A stretch of DNA of 6,577 nucleotides. It comes from Hyphomicrobiales bacterium. Its GTDB lineage: Bacteria > Pseudomonadota > Alphaproteobacteria > Rhizobiales > JAJFHB01. The notes under the pieces were generated by a model, which saw nothing but the letters and a program-made list of their open reading frames with translations, was not told the DNA's origin and did not search any database. The translations under genes were made by a program, and so were the position numbers. The DNA lies in assembly GCA_021775795.1 (NCBI GenBank), contig JAJFHB010000302.1, forward strand, positions 1 to 6,577, read 5' to 3'. This document shows, one piece after another, positions 6,577 to 6,577 of this stretch. How positions within the stretch are numbered: position 1 is the first letter of the stretch; each line of letters opens with the position of its first letter.

Positions 6577-6577
6577 C

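Noticed and set aside
1..6577. Antibiotic (penicillin) biosynthesis cluster suggested by the IPNS-like gene
   Set aside because: There is no non-ribosomal peptide synthetase or other beta-lactam gene, and IPNS-like family membership in bacteria is far broader than penicillin synthesis.

Overview
The window looks like a chromosomal stretch from a proteobacterium, most likely a marine-type alphaproteobacterium. The basis is moderate GC content by eye, short intergenic gaps, Shine-Dalgarno-led genes, and a PotABC-type transporter next to oxygenases and an acyl-CoA ligase. This assignment is inference, because no rRNA or other marker gene is present. I saw no tRNA, rRNA, CRISPR array, insertion sequence or phage gene. 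Seven protein-coding genes fill almost the whole window, and two of them run off its edges.

Left part (2-4178). First comes the 3' part of an AMP-forming acyl-CoA synthetase on the plus strand. It converges on an isopenicillin-N-synthase-type Fe(II)/2-oxoglutarate oxygenase on the minus strand. The two stop codons are 14 nt apart and share one stem-loop. A 169-bp divergent intergenic region then separates that oxygenase from a plus-strand gene encoding an unusual two-domain protein: an N-terminal SCP2 (sterol carrier protein 2) lipid-binding domain joined to a C-terminal phytanoyl-CoA dioxygenase (PhyH) domain with an intact HxD...H...R active site. A GNAT acetyltransferase of the RimJ/RimL type follows it, with at most a 4-nt gap and possibly a short overlap, so the two are probably co-transcribed.

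Right part (4215-6577). A minus-strand operon encodes an ABC importer of the polyamine/Fe3+/2-aminoethylphosphonate (PotABC) type. Transcription order is permease 1 (5' end outside the window), permease 2, ATPase, with an ATGA overlap and a 2-nt gap between genes. The substrate-binding protein is not in view and may lie beyond the right edge.

How the genes could work together. An acyl-CoA ligase, an SCP2-PhyH fusion and a second Fe(II)/2OG oxygenase side by side suggest activation and oxidative hydroxylation of a hydrophobic carboxylic acid or its CoA ester. The SCP2 domain could present the lipid substrate to the fused oxygenase. This is inferred from domain content and adjacency; the substrate cannot be read from the sequence. 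The SCP2-PhyH fusion is the most interesting item in the window.
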